This document shows, in pieces, positions 28,786-37,562 of a DNA stretch of 64,000 nt (position 1 is its first letter; the number at the start of each line of letters is the position of its first letter). The position numbers were made by a program, and so were the translations under genes. A model generated the notes under the pieces. It ran no database searches. It was given only the letters and a program-made list of their open reading frames with translations, and had not been told where the DNA came from. The DNA lies in the NCBI GenBank assembly GCA_041402125.1, contig JAWKSY010000006.1, forward strand, positions 251,298 through 315,297, read 5' to 3'. The stretch is from JAWKSY01 sp041402125 (lineage in GTDB: Bacteria; Planctomycetota; GCA-002687715; DRQF01).

Positions 28786-29406
28786 GTGAGCGAGGATTCG
28801 GGGGCATCTTCGACGAGCGGCCACGCGCGGCGCGCCGGTCGGGGCGAGGGCGAGAGCCTGACCCGCCTCTACGAGCGCCTCGCGCCGGCCCTCTACGCCT
28901 GGGCCTCGATCCGGATCCACCCCCGCCATCGCGGTCGTCTGGATCCCTACGACGTGGTGCAGGACACCTGGTGGCGCGCCCTCAACGCCTTCTCCAGTTT
29001 CGATCCGGAGCGCGGGAGCTTCCGGGCCTGGCTCTTCCGGATCGCCACGAACGTCCTCACGGACGGCTACCGCCGCCTCGCGGTCCGCGGCCAGATCCCG
29101 AGCGTCGATCGCGAGCATCGCGAACAGGCGCTGCCGAGCGAGGCCGCGGCCGAGATGACCTCGATCAGCCAGGCCGCGGCGCGCAGCGACGACGTCGCGC
29201 GGATCATCGCGGCCGTCCAGGCCCTCGACCCGGAAGACCGCACCCTTCTCGCCTGCTGCGGCCTCGAGGGACTGAGCGCGACGGACGCGGCCCCGGCGCT
29301 CGGGATCAAGCCCGAGGCCTGCGGCAAGCGCTGGCAGCGGCTCCGGGCGGAGCTGCGCCAATCGCCGCTCTGGCGCTCCTTCCTCGCGATCCTCGACGAG
29401 GACTGA
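28786..29406 (+). CDS. ECF RNA polymerase sigma factor
   Basis: 206 aa. Region 2 is clear: YDVVQDTWWRAL with FRAWLFRIATNVLTDGYRR (about residues 60-105). Region 4 follows as a helix-turn-helix (LEGLSATDAAPALGIKPEACGKR, split across about 165-190) that should read the -35 element. It starts at a GTG at 28786. ECF sigma factors linked to Ser/Thr kinase genes are described in planctomycetes, where phosphorylation is thought to replace the usual anti-sigma control; here it is divergent from a three-kinase operon and no anti-sigma gene is adjacent. Confidence 0.85.
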   Translation: MSEDSGASSTSGHARRAGRGEGESLTRLYERLAPALYAWASIRIHPRHRGRLDPYDVVQDTWWRALNAFSSFDPERGSFRAWLFRIATNVLTDGYRRLAVRGQIPSVDREHREQALPSEAAAEMTSISQAAARSDDVARIIAAVQALDPEDRTLLACCGLEGLSATDAAPALGIKPEACGKRWQRLRAELRQSPLWRSFLAILDED

Positions 29407-29559
29407 GAGTCGGTGAATCTATCCCCGCTGGCTTCGAACGGCTGCAACGGCGGCGGCCTTCTTCATGCCTCCTCGCCGTATCTTTCCCTTGATACGCCTC
29501 GTCGGCCTTCCTCGCCCGACGCCGTTTCGCTCGGTCTCCGGCCGACACGGGGGAAACTT

Positions 29560-29580
29560 CACGGACTCTGAGAGTCCGTG
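29560..29580 (-). terminator. Perfect hairpin after the propeller-kinase gene
   Basis: CACGGACTC pairs with GAGTCCGTG over nine bases around a three-base loop, seven bases past the minus-strand stop at 29588. On that strand it is followed by AAGTTTCCCCC, a weak T-run, so it could end the kinase transcript. It also lies between two convergent genes and may act on both strands. Confidence 0.5.
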
Positions 29581-29587
29581 GCGAGCT

Positions 29588-32362
29588 TCAGCGCGTCAGC
29601 CGACGCAGCTCCTCGTCGAACTCGAGCACGATCGTCCAGGGGACCTCGGGTTCGCGATCGCGCTCGATGACGACGATGCGCTCCCCGTCGCCGGTCACGG
29701 TCGAGAGGAAGCGCGAGAGCGCCGCGGGCGCGGCGAAGATCGTCCGGCTTCCCGTGACCTTCGCCTCCTCTCCGAGTTCGAGGTCGAGTCGCTGGATCGC
29801 TCCTTCCCGGTCCTGGAAGAAGAGCGCGCGGCCGTCGTCCGACCAGCGAGGATCGCGTCCGCCGCGCGTCGTGAGCTGCACCGGAGCCCGATCCGCGTCG
29901 AGCCGGAGGAGGTGGATCTCGCCGCGGACGCCTTCCGGCCCCCCGGCGTAGGCGACCCACTTCATGTCGGGCGAGTAACGCGCCTGGGCGACCGCGACGT
30001 CGCGGAGGCCGGGAAGGGGTCGCGGTTCACCCGCCTCTCCGAGGCGATGCTCCAGCAGTCCGAAGTCGCCCCGCTGACGGAGGGATCCCGTCACGAGGAT
30101 GCGCCGGGCGTCGGAGGACCAGTCGAGCGCGATCCAGACGGCATCGCTCGAGAGAGCCGTCGTCGGCTCCGAGGTCCCGTCGATCCGAAGACGGCGGATC
30201 CGCGCGCTGAGGACCGACTCTCCTTCGAAGTAGATGAGCTCGCCGGGCGCGCCGCGCGACCATCGGGGCGCGCCGCAGGTCTCCGCCGGCTCGGTCACGA
30301 AGCGCAGGGTGCCGCGCCGCGCGTCGACCACGGCGATCCGGGAGAAGCCCCGTTCGTCGACTACGACGCCGGCCAGCGTGCTGCCGTCGGGCGAAGGCTC
30401 GGCCGAGATCCAGTTCCGCGCGACCTCGTCCGCGACGAGGGGGCGGCGCTCGCCGGAGCGATCGAGCCAGAGCGGCATCGTCGCGGCGTCGGGTCGACCG
30501 GCGTGGATCAAGGTGCGGCCGTTGCGCGAGACGACGTAGCTCGGACTGCGGAGCAGGTTGTCGACGTTCAGGCCCCGGGCGCAGACGACGGGTTCCGACG
30601 CGAGACGCCCGCGTTCGAGGTCGAAGCGGGCCGCGAGCAGGAGATCCGCGCGCTGGAAGATCAGGTACCCCGCCTCGATCCACTGGGCGCCGAAGCCGTT
30701 CGCGATCAGGTCCCTCTGTTCGCCCGTCGCGAGGTCCCGGAGCCGGAGCACCGGAGGACGACGGGCGCCGTCCTTGAAGTAGACGGTGTAGACGAGTCTC
30801 CTCCCCCCGGGCAGGAAGTAGGGAAAGGCGTGTTCGAGTTCGCCCCCCTCGACGTCGACCTCGGTGACCACGCGGCTCGTCGACTGGCCGGGCTCGAGGA
30901 GGCTCAGGCCGCGCGCCTCCGCGCGCCCCGACCGGTAGGCGATGGCCCCGTCGTCCGCGATCGTGGGCGAGAAGGCGAGGTCCGTCGTCAGGGACTCCGG
31001 CGCCCCGCTCTCGACGGAGATCCGATTCAGCGCGCCGCCGTCGTCGAGGTAGAGGATCCGCGCGCCGTCCGGCGTGTGGACGGGCTGGAAGGCCTCCTTC
31101 ACCCCGGGGATCGGTGATTCCTCGAGCCGATCCAGCGACCGACGCCGGAGCCCGAATGCCCCCCGGCCGTCGCCGCTCAGGATCACGTACTCGAGCCCGG
31201 AGGGCGCGAGACTCAGAAACTCGCGGGGACGCGCGACGCGCTCGAGCGCCTCGGAGGGCGGCTTGATGCGCAGGCGGACCGGTTCACGCGAGACCGACGC
31301 GCGCGATGCACCTTGGTCCTCGCCGGTCGCCGCTGGTTCTCCTCGCACGGCGAGGAAGACCGCGAGACCACCCAGCGCGAGGACGAGGACCCAGGGGACC
31401 CAGACCGGGAATCGACGGCGCGTCCCCCCGACCGACGCCGTGGCGAGACCGAGAACGCTCGAAGACGGATCCTCGAGCGCGTTCTCGATCTCGACCCGCG
31501 CGTCGCCGATATCCTGCAGCCGACGTCGACGATCCTTCGCGAGGCAGCGGCGCAACAGGAGCGCGACGGTGGGCGGCGTCTCCGGCGGCAGGAGCGACCA
31601 GTCCGGCTCGGCCGAGACGATGGCGCCGAGCAGATCGGCCTGACTCTGTCCGGTGAAGGGACGCCGGCCCGTGAGCCCCTCGTAGAGGACGCAGCCGAAG
31701 GACCAGATGTCGCTGCGTCGATCCACCTTCTGCGCTCGCGCCTGCTCGGGCGACATGTAGGGGACGGTCCCGAGCAGGGTCCCCGGCGAGGTCGCGTCGG
31801 CTCCGGGGGCCTCGGAGGCGGAGGCCGCGCTCTCGCCGATGAAGAAGGACTCCGCCGCGACGGCCGTCGAGGGCTCGTCGCGGTCGAGAGCCCGCGCGAG
31901 ACCGAAGTCGAGGATCTTCGCCCGGTCGCTCTCGTCGACCTGGATGTTCCCCGGTTTGAGATCCCGGTGGACGATGCCCGCCGCGTGCGCGGCCTCGAGC
32001 CCCTCCGCCACCTGCCGCATGATCTCGAGGAGGTCGTGGACGCCGGGTCGCCCTCGCGACAGTCGCCGCGCGAGCGACTCGCCTCCCACGCATTCCATCA
32101 CCAGGTAGAGCGCGCCGTCCTGCTCCTCGAGCCCGTAGACCGCGGCGATGGCGTGGTGGCGGAGCGAGGCGAGGAGGCGGGCCTCGCGCTCGAAGCGGCC
32201 GACGAGGTCCGGATCGCGGGAGAGCTTCGCGGGGAGGGCCTTGATCGCGACGTCGCGCTGCAGCTTCTCGTCGCGCGCGCGCCAGACCTCGCCCATCCCT
32301 CCGCGGCCGAGCAGGCCCTGGACCGCATAGGGACCGATCTTGTCTCCGGGCGCGATCGTCAC
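29588..32362 (-). CDS. Ser/Thr protein kinase with TM helix and C-terminal beta-propeller
   Basis: 924 aa from a GTG at 32362, chosen for its GGGGAG six bases upstream (an ATG at 32428 would add 22 residues). The kinase domain is complete: LLGRGGMGEVWRA, DVAIKALP, HRDLKPGN near 137, DFGLARAL, TVPYMSPEQA, RSDIWSFGCVLYE. One membrane helix near 313-335 (VLVLALGGLAVFLAV) leads to about 580 residues of WD40/TolB-like repeats (SPDGSTLAG, WSDDGRALFF) forming a propeller outside the cytoplasm. This PknB-like sensor architecture is common in planctomycetes and acidobacteria. The ligand is unknown. It is convergent with the ECF sigma gene. Confidence 0.88.
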   Translation of the reverse strand: MTIAPGDKIGPYAVQGLLGRGGMGEVWRARDEKLQRDVAIKALPAKLSRDPDLVGRFEREARLLASLRHHAIAAVYGLEEQDGALYLVMECVGGESLARRLSRGRPGVHDLLEIMRQVAEGLEAAHAAGIVHRDLKPGNIQVDESDRAKILDFGLARALDRDEPSTAVAAESFFIGESAASASEAPGADATSPGTLLGTVPYMSPEQARAQKVDRRSDIWSFGCVLYEGLTGRRPFTGQSQADLLGAIVSAEPDWSLLPPETPPTVALLLRRCLAKDRRRRLQDIGDARVEIENALEDPSSSVLGLATASVGGTRRRFPVWVPWVLVLALGGLAVFLAVRGEPAATGEDQGASRASVSREPVRLRIKPPSEALERVARPREFLSLAPSGLEYVILSGDGRGAFGLRRRSLDRLEESPIPGVKEAFQPVHTPDGARILYLDDGGALNRISVESGAPESLTTDLAFSPTIADDGAIAYRSGRAEARGLSLLEPGQSTSRVVTEVDVEGGELEHAFPYFLPGGRRLVYTVYFKDGARRPPVLRLRDLATGEQRDLIANGFGAQWIEAGYLIFQRADLLLAARFDLERGRLASEPVVCARGLNVDNLLRSPSYVVSRNGRTLIHAGRPDAATMPLWLDRSGERRPLVADEVARNWISAEPSPDGSTLAGVVVDERGFSRIAVVDARRGTLRFVTEPAETCGAPRWSRGAPGELIYFEGESVLSARIRRLRIDGTSEPTTALSSDAVWIALDWSSDARRILVTGSLRQRGDFGLLEHRLGEAGEPRPLPGLRDVAVAQARYSPDMKWVAYAGGPEGVRGEIHLLRLDADRAPVQLTTRGGRDPRWSDDGRALFFQDREGAIQRLDLELGEEAKVTGSRTIFAAPAALSRFLSTVTGDGERIVVIERDREPEVPWTIVLEFDEELRRLTR

Positions 32363-32617
32363 CGGCCTCTCCCCGTTCTCCCGACCGCCGGCGGTCGACG
32401 CCGCGCCCCTCCCGCGGGGCGGCGTCATCCTACTGGCCGGGCCCGGCGCTGTCTCGTCTCCCTCGGGAGTCCTCGACTCGCGCAAGCGCGCCCGCGGCCG
32501 GATGGCGAGGCGTCACGGCTCGATCCGAATCCGGTCGACGGCCCGGCCCGCCGAGGACATCATGGCCGGCGCGCCGGACACCCGCCGGGCCGGACCGACC
32601 GAACCGGAAGACCTCGC

Positions 32618-33061
32618 ATGACGAATCCCGAAACCCGCCTCGAGCAGCTCCTCGCGCCCTTCGACCCCGTCATCGCGAAGCGCGGTCGCGCGCTCCGCGC
32701 GGCCCTCCGCCGACGCCTGCCCGGCCTCCACGAACTCGTCTACGTCTACGCGAGGAAGGGCTCGCTCGTCATCTCCTACGCGCCGACCGAGAACGGCTAC
32801 GAGGGTCTCTTCGCCCTCTCCCTCGAGGCGGACGACGTGAAGCTCTACTTCAACCGCGGCGCCGAGCTCGCGTCGTCGGACCCCGCGCGTCTCCTGAAGG
32901 GACGCGGCAAGCTCGTCCGCTTCGTCACCATCGAAGACGCCTCCGACCTCGAACGCGAGGAGATCGAGACGCTCATCGACGCCTCTCTCGCGCTCGCCGA
33001 CCTCCGGCTCGATCCGCGAGCGGAGGGCCGGGTCGTCATCAAGTCGGATGGTGAGGGGTAG
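32618..33061 (+). CDS. DUF1801 domain protein
   Basis: 147 aa, cytoplasmic, no signal or membrane helix. The central part (RALRAALRRRLPGLHELVYV, YAPTENGYEGLFALSL, VKLYFNRGAEL, LKGRGKLVRFVTIED) follows the YdhG/DUF1801 pattern, a small alpha/beta fold related to iron-chaperone frataxin-like proteins. The ATG at 32618 has GGAAG eight bases before it. It is divergent from the propeller-kinase gene. The precise function of these proteins is not established. Confidence 0.7.
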   Translation: MTNPETRLEQLLAPFDPVIAKRGRALRAALRRRLPGLHELVYVYARKGSLVISYAPTENGYEGLFALSLEADDVKLYFNRGAELASSDPARLLKGRGKLVRFVTIEDASDLEREEIETLIDASLALADLRLDPRAEGRVVIKSDGEG

Positions 33062-33236
33062 CCTCCGGACGAGAACCGGCGTTCGATCGCCGGGACATCC
33101 GGCGTCTCGCACGACTTCGACTCTTCCGACGAAGCGCCCGGATCATGCCGCGGTAGCCGTGCGGCGCGACGGAAGTCGCCGCGAGCGTACCGGTTCCCGC
33201 GGAAGGAACTCTTGGCGAGTCCCCATCACTTCAGGG

Positions 33237-33689
33237 TCAGGGCATGGGCTTCTTCAGCGAATTGGATGGAACGACTGCGTGCGCCACCATGCAGACGTAG
33301 AACCACATCACCGAGAACAGCCAGGCCACGGAGAAGGCGTGGTCGAACTGCGGGTTCCCCTTCAGTGCGCACTCGACCTGAGTGAGTGCGATCGGGGCGA
33401 CGATGCGGCCGAGGACCGGGAGGAAGCAGTGTCCGCGGTAGTCGGCGAGGAAACCGAGTCCGATCGTCACGAGCGGGATCGTCGCCAGAAGGGGCGGAGC
33501 CTCGACCGGCCACAGCCCGGGGAAGGGCCAGAAGAGGGGAAGGAACGACATGTAGTCGTTGCCGGGAAAGACGTACGCGAAGGGAAGGAAGACGAGCCAG
33601 ACGAACGGAAAGAGGTATCGACAGGTCAGGATCCCCTTCGGCAACTGGCGCACGATCGTCCGCGAGCGCCATCGTCTCCGGCGGTTCAT
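33237..33689 (-). CDS. Small multi-pass membrane protein, hypothetical
   Basis: 150 aa. A very basic N-terminus (NRRRRWRSR) is followed by about four hydrophobic segments (YLFPFVWLVFLPFAYVF, LLATIPLVTIGLGFLADY, FLPVLGRIVAPIALTQ, VAWLFSVMWFYVCMVAHAVV). The ATG at 33689 is preferred over a GTG four codons earlier because GAGG lies upstream. No family was recognised. Confidence 0.55.
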   Translation of the reverse strand: MNRRRRWRSRTIVRQLPKGILTCRYLFPFVWLVFLPFAYVFPGNDYMSFLPLFWPFPGLWPVEAPPLLATIPLVTIGLGFLADYRGHCFLPVLGRIVAPIALTQVECALKGNPQFDHAFSVAWLFSVMWFYVCMVAHAVVPSNSLKKPMP

Positions 33690-33972
33690 GGCGGCGCTCA
33701 CCTCGACAACGAACCGGGGGCATGACGCGATCCGGCCCGCTCGGGTCCGGTCGGGCCGACGACTCTTCGCCCGCGGTTCGCAGTATTTCGGGCGCGTGCG
33801 GCTCCCCCCCCACCCCGCAGGACTTCCGGCACGCGCGGCGGCGAGATCCCGGCCTCTCCTTCCTTCAACTCCATCGCCCGCGACCGGGGTCGGACAGACT
33901 CACTCAATCACGAACATTGACCGAGAGGACCCACCCGTCGATGGAGACGTTGACGGAGAAATCGTCGTACAT

Positions 33973-34281
33973 CTACTCGAGCCACACGCTCATGCTCGTG
34001 CACGTCACGATGGTGATCGGCGGTCCGACGCTGGCCTCGAGGTCCAGCGTCGACATTCCGAGGATCACTCGCCCCTCGAGGATCGCGGTCCGGACCTCCT
34101 CGGACCGGCCCGTGCTGCGCTCGACGTAGATGCTGCGACGACGATTCGCGACCTCGGCGAGCGCTTCCTCGGCGGCTCGCGCGCGTTCGTCCGCGGTGCA
34201 ACAGCCGATCGGGAGCATGAGCATCGTTGCGATGGCCGCGATGCACGCGGCCACGCGGGTCGCCCTCGGACGAGTTCCCAT
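33973..34281 (-). CDS. Small lipoprotein with BamE-like motif
   Basis: 102 aa. A basic start, hydrophobic core (VAACIAAIATMLMLPIGC) and Cys make a lipoprotein signal. The mature part has a coiled-coil-like Ala/Glu helix (ERARAAEEALAEVA) and then GRVILGMSTLDLEASVGPP, the Gly-Met-Ser plus Gly-Pro pattern of BamE/SmpA-like folds, as in the lipoprotein at 14655. CCGGAG lies seven bases before the ATG at 34281. It ends in TAG. Its role is unknown; it is probably lipid-anchored in the envelope. Confidence 0.65.
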   Translation of the reverse strand: MGTRPRATRVAACIAAIATMLMLPIGCCTADERARAAEEALAEVANRRRSIYVERSTGRSEEVRTAILEGRVILGMSTLDLEASVGPPITIVTCTSMSVWLE

Positions 34282-34385
34282 GTGCTTTCTCCGGGGTCCC
34301 ATCACATCCGGTGGAGCGGCATGAGCCGTACCGATCCGGGTGGTCGCGAACTCGAGCGAGTCCTCAGGAGGAATGCGATTCGTGC

Positions 34386-34979
34386 TCACCGTCGGCCCTG
34401 CGACTCGACGGCCAGGGAGGCGTCGTCCGCGGTGATCTCGTACGAGAGGTTCGATCCCGCCGTGTGGTGAATCGCCAGTGAGGTGATCGGCGCCGCCGCG
34501 TCCGCGTGAAAGGCGCCGGTCGAGCGCTCGCGTTCTCCCGCGAGTCCGATCAAGGCGAGCCTGGCGCCCCCTTCCAGCGCGCCGAGAGCGGCCCAGCTGT
34601 TCTGTCCGTCGAGATCGAAGAGGGCCTCACCGACTCCATCGATTCCGACGGTCATGGACGTCTCGCCCTCCGGACCGATGAAGGAGATTCGAGGCGAACT
34701 CCACTCCGTCTCGGGAAACTTCGGGAGGAAATCCTGCACGATTTGCCCCATGACGAGGCGCTCCGTCCCTCCCGCATCGAGAAAGGTCATGGTCCCCCGA
34801 GCGCGGTCGGGTGCGGCCAGTCGAATGACGGACCTTCCGCTCCCGTCGACGATCGTCATCGAGGACGCCACGACGCGACCGGGTCTCGCCTCCACCGCGT
34901 CGGGATCACCGCCGCCTCGCCCGAAGAACGCCGCGAGCGCGGCCAGGAGGAAGGCCGTCTTCAAGGACTCCGGATTCAT
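34386..34979 (-). CDS. Exported hypothetical protein, paralogue of the next gene
   Basis: 197 aa. It starts MNPESLKTAFLLAALAAFF, a short N-terminal hydrophobic segment. It continues with beta-strand pairs of the kind VASSMTIVDGSGRSVIRL and MTFLDAGGTERLVMG, a recurrent bacterial motif of unknown function. GGGAGG lies eight bases before the ATG at 34979. The neighbour at 35038-35634 is a tandem duplicate with the same N-terminus. No enzyme motif is visible. Confidence 0.6.
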   Translation of the reverse strand: MNPESLKTAFLLAALAAFFGRGGGDPDAVEARPGRVVASSMTIVDGSGRSVIRLAAPDRARGTMTFLDAGGTERLVMGQIVQDFLPKFPETEWSSPRISFIGPEGETSMTVGIDGVGEALFDLDGQNSWAALGALEGGARLALIGLAGERERSTGAFHADAAAPITSLAIHHTAGSNLSYEITADDASLAVESQGRR

Positions 34980-35037
34980 CGCGCGGCCCTCCCGCCGACC
35001 CGGACCCGAATCGAAGCGTGCCTCGTGTATCGTCGGC

Positions 35038-35634
35038 TCATTTCCGCTCCCCGGAATCGACCTTCACGTCCTCGTCGTTCACCTTGATCGAGTACCAGGG
35101 CTGGGACCGGAGCCGTCGCGTCAGCCGGAGGCTCGTCTCGCCGGTCGAGGCGACGGCGTGGAGGTGACCCTGCGGGCCCGTCTCCTCGCCTTCCTTGAAT
35201 CCATCCAGGAGAAGGAGCGCTCGTTCGCGGGCCGCGATGAGCACCGCCCGGCTTCCCTCCGCGTGACACTCCACGTGCGGCTCACCGGTCTCGTGAATCC
35301 CGACCGACATGTGCGCGGACTTCTTCGGGCTGTTGAAGACGATCTTCGGCGGGAAGGGCTCGATCTCGACCCGGTCTTGAAACTCGGCTTGATCGAGCAG
35401 GCCCACGTGGAGCCGCTCGTCCCCCTGGTCATCGAAGAAGGTGAGGACGCCCCGGCCCGGATTCGGGGAGTCGAGCCGGATGACCGTCCGCCCCTCCTCA
35501 TCGACGATCTCGACCGAGGTCGCGACGACGCGGCCCGGCGTCTCCACCGGCGCCACGGGTTCGCTTCCACTTCGGCTGAAGAACGCCGCCAGGGCCGCCA
35601 GGAAGCACGCCGTCCTCAGGGACTCCGGATTCAT
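35038..35634 (-). CDS. Exported hypothetical protein, paralogue of the previous gene
   Basis: 198 aa. It begins MNPESLRTACFLAALAAFF and shares with the protein at 34386-34979 the strand pairs VATSVEIVDEEGRTVIRL and LTFFDDQGDERLHVG, at clearly diverged identity. GGAGG precedes the ATG at 35634. The two genes lie head to tail on the minus strand, 58 bp apart, so they come from a tandem duplication. The function is unknown; the N-terminal hydrophobic segment suggests export or a membrane anchor. Confidence 0.6.
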   Translation of the reverse strand: MNPESLRTACFLAALAAFFSRSGSEPVAPVETPGRVVATSVEIVDEEGRTVIRLDSPNPGRGVLTFFDDQGDERLHVGLLDQAEFQDRVEIEPFPPKIVFNSPKKSAHMSVGIHETGEPHVECHAEGSRAVLIAARERALLLLDGFKEGEETGPQGHLHAVASTGETSLRLTRRLRSQPWYSIKVNDEDVKVDSGERK

Positions 35635-36070
35635 CACCCTGTCCTCCGCACGCGCGAATGATCGCCGAACCCGAGTCGACGCATCTCGCACATGGCACAC
35701 GATCCCATGCCGCAAGTCCAAGGCTCCGCGGATGGACCGCGAGCGCGCCCCGGTACTGCGAACCCCGACTCCAGAGTCGAACCCGGTCCGAGGGCCGAGC
35801 ATCGGGCTTCCCGGCCGGGGCGAGCTCACCCACTTGCAGCCATGCGCCGGGACTGCGACACGAGGGCTCGAGGCGGAATCTCGCCCGGGTGAGCGGAATG
35901 TGGCCCGTTGCAGACGGGTCGCAGTGCGGCGGTCGATTCGTCGGCGAACGCGTGGGGATCTCGTTCGACACCGGCGCCGCGGCCAGGACTCCTGGACCGC
36001 CACAAAGTTATTCCCTCACAAATTTTACGAACACAATGACGAACCTGGCTGGCGGTGGCCAGGCCGCACA
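35635..36070. other. Intergenic region upstream of the Fic island
   Basis: About 435 bp with no gene I can support. The first part is GC-rich like the rest of the window. From about 36002 the base composition turns clearly A/T-rich (for example ACAAATTTTACG near 36018), the border of the Fic region and probably its promoter. Confidence 0.4.
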
Positions 36071-36149
36071 ACATGTCGATGTTTCTATGTTTTTTCGACA
36101 CGTTTCTTGGACATGTCGATCCCATCGACATATCTTCCCGATATGTCGA
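36071..36149. promoter_or_regulatory. Operator-like array of TCGACA half-sites before the Fic gene
   Basis: Five copies of a TCGACAyrT half-site alternate in orientation: 36071-36079 (minus), 36095-36103 (plus), 36111-36119 (minus), 36125-36133 (plus) and 36141-36149 (minus). The last two form a perfect inverted repeat TCGACATATC/GATATGTCGA around TTCCC. ACATGTCGAT occurs exactly twice, 40 bp apart. The array ends about 20 bp before the Fic start codon, so a bound repressor would block it. Confidence 0.6.
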
Positions 36150-36169
36150 AGAAATGGAGAAACGTAAAC

Positions 36170-37300
36170 ATGAGCCCCTGGCGGGCAGACCGGCCCCACG
36201 ACACCCTTCCTCCTCTTCCTCCGGCCGCCGACGTCGAGACCAAGCCGATACTGCGGCGCTGTATCGAAGCGCGCGCTGCCCTCGGCGAGCTCAAGCTCGC
36301 GTGCGAGCTGATTCCGAACCAGGCGATGCTGATCAACCTGATCCCCACCCTCGAGGCCCGCGCCAGCAGCGAGATCGAGAACATCGTCACGACCGCCGAT
36401 CGCGTCTTTCGACATCTCGAAGACGACGGCAATGCCGATCCGGCCACGCGCGAAGCGCTTCGTCATCGAGTGGCCCTGATGCGTGGACTCGAGAGTCTCG
36501 ACACCCGGCCACTCTGCACCCGGACCGCCGAGATCGTGTGCAGCCACGTCAAGGACACCGAGATGTCCGTGCGCCGCGTCCCCGGAACGGCGCTTGCGAA
36601 CGCGACGACGGGTGAGGTGATCTACACGCCCCCCGAAGGCGAGAAACGCATCCGTGAGATGCTCGCGAACTGGGAGCACTTCCTCCACGCGGCGGAGGGA
36701 CCGGACCCCCTGATCAGGATGGCGGTCGGCCACTACCAGTTCGAGGCGATCCACCCCTTCGTCGATGGAAACGGCCGGACCGGCCGCATCCTCAACTCGA
36801 TCCATCTCGTCGAGAAGGGACTCCTCACGCTCCCCGTTCTCTATCTGAGTCGCCACTTCATCCGCCATCGCGCGGAGTACCATGCCGGGCTCCTCGAGGT
36901 CACCCGCGCCGCGGCCTGGGAACCCTGGATCCTCTTCGTGCTCTCGGGCGTCGAGGAAACGGCGCGCTGGACCCTGGCGAAGGTCGCAGCGATTCGCGGC
37001 CTGATCAACGCGTCCGCGCAGTACGTCTCGACGGCTCTTCCCAAGGTCTACTCACGGGAACTCGTCGACGTCCTCTTCACTCAGCCCTACTGCCGGATAT
37101 CCCACCTCGTCGATTCCGGAATCGCGAAGCGGCAGACGGCATCGACCTACCTCCGGAAGCTCACGGACATCGGCTTCATGACCGAAGAGGTCGCAGGGCG
37201 CGACAAGCTCTTCGTGAATCGGCGCCTGCTCCAGGTGCTCGAGAACGAAGACGACACCTGCGAACCGCTCAGACCGCCGGCTCGAGATTCTCGCGGATGA
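36170..37300 (+). CDS. Fic family protein, class II (probable AMPylase)
   Basis: 376 aa. The Fic core motif HPFVDGNGRTGR starts at H195 (catalytic His intact), and the inhibitory S-x-x-x-E-N motif is at S66-E70-N71, marking a class II enzyme whose N-terminal helix blocks the ATP site. A C-terminal winged helix (ISHLVDSGIAKRQTASTYLRKL) resembles those of Fic proteins that may bind DNA. Fic enzymes usually transfer AMP to a target protein. The ATG at 36170 has GGAGA about nine bases upstream; an ATG at 36143 lies inside the operator repeat and lacks a ribosome site. The 3' end overlaps the antitoxin gene on the other strand by 32 bp. Confidence 0.88.
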   Translation: MSPWRADRPHDTLPPLPPAADVETKPILRRCIEARAALGELKLACELIPNQAMLINLIPTLEARASSEIENIVTTADRVFRHLEDDGNADPATREALRHRVALMRGLESLDTRPLCTRTAEIVCSHVKDTEMSVRRVPGTALANATTGEVIYTPPEGEKRIREMLANWEHFLHAAEGPDPLIRMAVGHYQFEAIHPFVDGNGRTGRILNSIHLVEKGLLTLPVLYLSRHFIRHRAEYHAGLLEVTRAAAWEPWILFVLSGVEETARWTLAKVAAIRGLINASAQYVSTALPKVYSRELVDVLFTQPYCRISHLVDSGIAKRQTASTYLRKLTDIGFMTEEVAGRDKLFVNRRLLQVLENEDDTCEPLRPPARDSRG

Positions 37301-37562
37301 TGCGGGGGTGCCTGGCCGCGATGCGGAGGAGGGCCAGCGCCGGCCCCTCCGGGAAGCGTCGTCCCTGCTCCCAGTTCCGGAGCGTGTGGACGCTGATGCC
37401 CATGGCCCGGGCGAACTCGACCTGGGTGAGGCGTACGAAGCGGCGCAGGGCGACGAAGTCTTCCCCGGTCTCGAATCGGCCCTGAACGAGACGCTTGCGA
37501 ACCCGCGCCGGGATCGAGGCCTCGAGATCCGCGTCCGTCAACTCTCGAATCTCGTTCGTCAT
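37269..37562 (-). CDS. XRE-type helix-turn-helix antitoxin
   Basis: 97 aa. A helix-turn-helix fills residues of about 40-75 (LTQVEFARAMGISVHTLRNWEQGRRFP), typical of HigA/XRE-like antitoxins that repress their own operon. Its ATG overlaps the stop of the toxin gene (ATGA), and its end overlaps the Fic gene tail by 32 bp on the opposite strand. BrnT toxins are more often paired with BrnA-type antitoxins, but XRE partners are also seen. Confidence 0.85.
   Translation of the reverse strand: MTNEIRELTDADLEASIPARVRKRLVQGRFETGEDFVALRRFVRLTQVEFARAMGISVHTLRNWEQGRRFPEGPALALLRIAARHPRIIRENLEPAV

Noticed and set aside
24822..29492. Plus-strand open frame of more than 1500 codons opposite the kinases
   Set aside because: It lies antisense to well-supported kinase genes and carries no recognisable motif.
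34440..34470. GGTTCGATCCC stretch like a tRNA T-loop
   Set aside because: It lies inside a coding gene and has no matching cloverleaf.
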